This document shows positions 41,457-42,111 of a stretch of DNA of 42,111 nucleotides, in pieces; the first letter of the stretch is position 1; each line of letters begins with the position of its first letter. This DNA is from Bacillota bacterium. GTDB taxonomy: Bacteria > Bacillota_I > Bacilli_A > ML615J-28 > CAG-698. The notes below the pieces were generated by a model, which saw nothing but the letters and a program-made list of their open reading frames with translations, did not search any database and had not been told where the DNA came from. Location of the stretch: NCBI GenBank assembly GCA_016280895.1, contig JAEEHM010000011.1, positions 1 through 42,111 of the forward strand. The letters are read 5' to 3'. Position numbers and translations under genes: made by a program.

Positions 41457-41822
41457 CTACTTCTTCTTATTAGCTACAGTCTTAGAAGGACCTTTACAAG
41501 TACGTGCATTACATCTTGTATTTTGTCCTCTACAAGGAAGTCCTTTTCTATGACGGATTCCTCTGTAGCATCCAACTTCCATTAAACGTTTAATATTCAT
41601 TGCAACTTCTCTACGTAAGTCACCTTCTGTAGTGTGTTTTGCAACTTCCTTACGTATGTTTGTGAATTCATCTTCTGTTAAATCTTTTACGCGCTTTTGT
41701 GGATCAACACCAGCGTCTTTTAAAATTTGTTGTGCTGTTGGTCTTCCGATACCATAAATGTAAGTTAATGAAATACCTACACATTTATCACGTGGAATAT
41801 CAACACCTGCTATACGTGCCAT
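41457..41822 (-). CDS. rpsM: 30S ribosomal protein S13
   Basis: Head protein that bridges to the 50S subunit. [26 protein letters not shown] at the start and the basic C terminus [24 protein letters not shown], which reaches the decoding-site tRNAs. 121 residues, normal. It follows rpmJ by 13 bp. Confidence 0.98.
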   Translation of the reverse strand: MARIAGVDIPRDKCVGISLTYIYGIGRPTAQQILKDAGVDPQKRVKDLTEDEFTNIRKEVAKHTTEGDLRREVAMNIKRLMEVGCYRGIRHRKGLPCRGQNTRCNARTCKGPSKTVANKKK

Positions 41823-41835
41823 ATATTAACACCTC

Positions 41836-41949
41836 TTATCCTTGTCTTTGTTTGTGTTTTGGATTTTTACAAATTACCATAACACGACCTTTTCTTTTAA
41901 TAACTTTACATTGATCGCAAATTGGTTTTACCGATGGTCTAACCTTCAT
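41836..41949 (-). CDS. rpmJ: 50S ribosomal protein L36
   Basis: Too short for the ORF track. The reverse complement reads [37 protein letters not shown] and then a stop, 37 residues. The zinc ligands C11, C14, C27 and H32 are present, so it is the Zn-binding (C+) form. A GGAGG lies before the ATG; order infA-rpmJ-rpsM is the standard one. Confidence 0.97.
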   Translation of the reverse strand: MKVRPSVKPICDQCKVIKRKGRVMVICKNPKHKQRQG

Positions 41950-41970
41950 TTTTCTTTTCCTCCATAAATT

Positions 41971-42111
41971 TTACTTATGTCTATAAGTAATTCGGCCACG
42001 TGTTAAATCATATGGTGATAATTCAACAGTTACTTTATCACCTGGTAAAATAGTAATGAAATTCATTCGGATTTTACCAGAAACGTGTGCCAATATTTGA
42101 TGCCCATTCTC
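41971..42111 (-). CDS. infA: Translation initiation factor IF-1, C-terminal part
   Basis: The gene enters from the right edge. The visible 46 codons read [46 protein letters not shown] and stop, matching the IF-1 OB fold end. IF-1 occupies the A site of the 30S subunit during initiation. It is the first visible gene of the infA-rpmJ-rpsM-rpsK-rpoA-rplQ group, which extends beyond the window. Confidence 0.95.
   Translation of the reverse strand, partial: ENGHQILAHVSGKIRMNFITILPGDKVTVELSPYDLTRGRITYRHK

Noticed and set aside
1-42111. CRISPR array, prophage, transposon, toxin-antitoxin pair, tRNA or rRNA genes
   Set aside because: No regularly spaced repeats, integrase, transposase, paired small toxin genes or tRNA-like cloverleaf were seen on either strand.
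1-42111. Mycoplasma genetic code (UGA as Trp)
   Set aside because: Conserved proteins are full length under the standard code, with Trp as TGG.

Overview
The window is AT-rich DNA (strongly A+T by eye; not computed) from a low-GC Gram-positive lineage of the Bacillota/Mycoplasmatota type. The evidence is the gene complement and layout: T-box leaders on pheST and tyrS, an Spx-type regulator, RelQ, RNase J, a CcpA-like LacI regulator, the rimP-nusA-ylxR-ylxQ-infB-rbfA operon, strong AGGAGG ribosome sites and sigma-A-like promoters (several are exactly or nearly TTGACA-17-TATAAT). Long proteins read through under the standard code with Trp as TGG, so it is not a UGA=Trp mycoplasma. A gut or anaerobic Erysipelotrichia/Izemoplasma/RF39-like bacterium would fit, but the genus cannot be read from the sequence.

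Layout: 1-1.4 kb holds the start of pheT, pheS and its Phe T-box on the minus strand. 1.48-4.3 kb holds clpP, relQ, a CYTH protein, spx and a small membrane protein: a stringent-response and proteostasis group whose relQ/CYTH/spx members echo the Bacillus yjb region. 4.4-7 kb is tyrS with its T-box, then a ccpA-like regulator with a 24-bp palindrome at its promoter. 7-9.3 kb is a large GH18 lipoprotein. 9.35-11.7 kb holds translation genes in three transcription units (rplS; rimM-trmD; rpsP-khpA). 11.8-13.6 kb is an rsuA-type pseudouridine synthase, a UPF0223 protein and a HAD phosphatase. 13.7-18 kb has def, a four-helix membrane protein and a 989-residue secreted phosphodiester glycosidase. 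18-25 kb holds a second HAD phosphatase, RNase J, a MATE exporter, a DnaQ-like exonuclease and uvrC. 25-29.8 kb is the nusA-infB operon. 29.9-34.4 kb is iscS-thiI-(coiled-coil membrane protein)-TrmH-like-mscL. 34.5-35.2 kb is a TSCPD protein with a free-Met-sulfoxide reductase. 35.3-39.4 kb holds a membrane pyrophosphatase and an M3 lipoprotein peptidase. 39.5-42.1 kb is rplQ-rpoA-rpsK-rpsM-rpmJ-infA, the end of the ribosomal superoperon.

Most of this is conserved housekeeping. I see no phage, transposon, CRISPR array, defence island, tRNA or rRNA, and no operon that looks like a wholly new system. The points worth a second look are smaller: a cre-like TA-centred palindrome at ccpA, an inverted repeat inside the clpP promoter, a large AU-rich loop in the tyrS antiterminator, a duplicated def tail with its terminator, a Cys-bearing tail on Spx together with an acidic tail on RpoA, an unusual membrane pyrophosphatase, and three large exported proteins.
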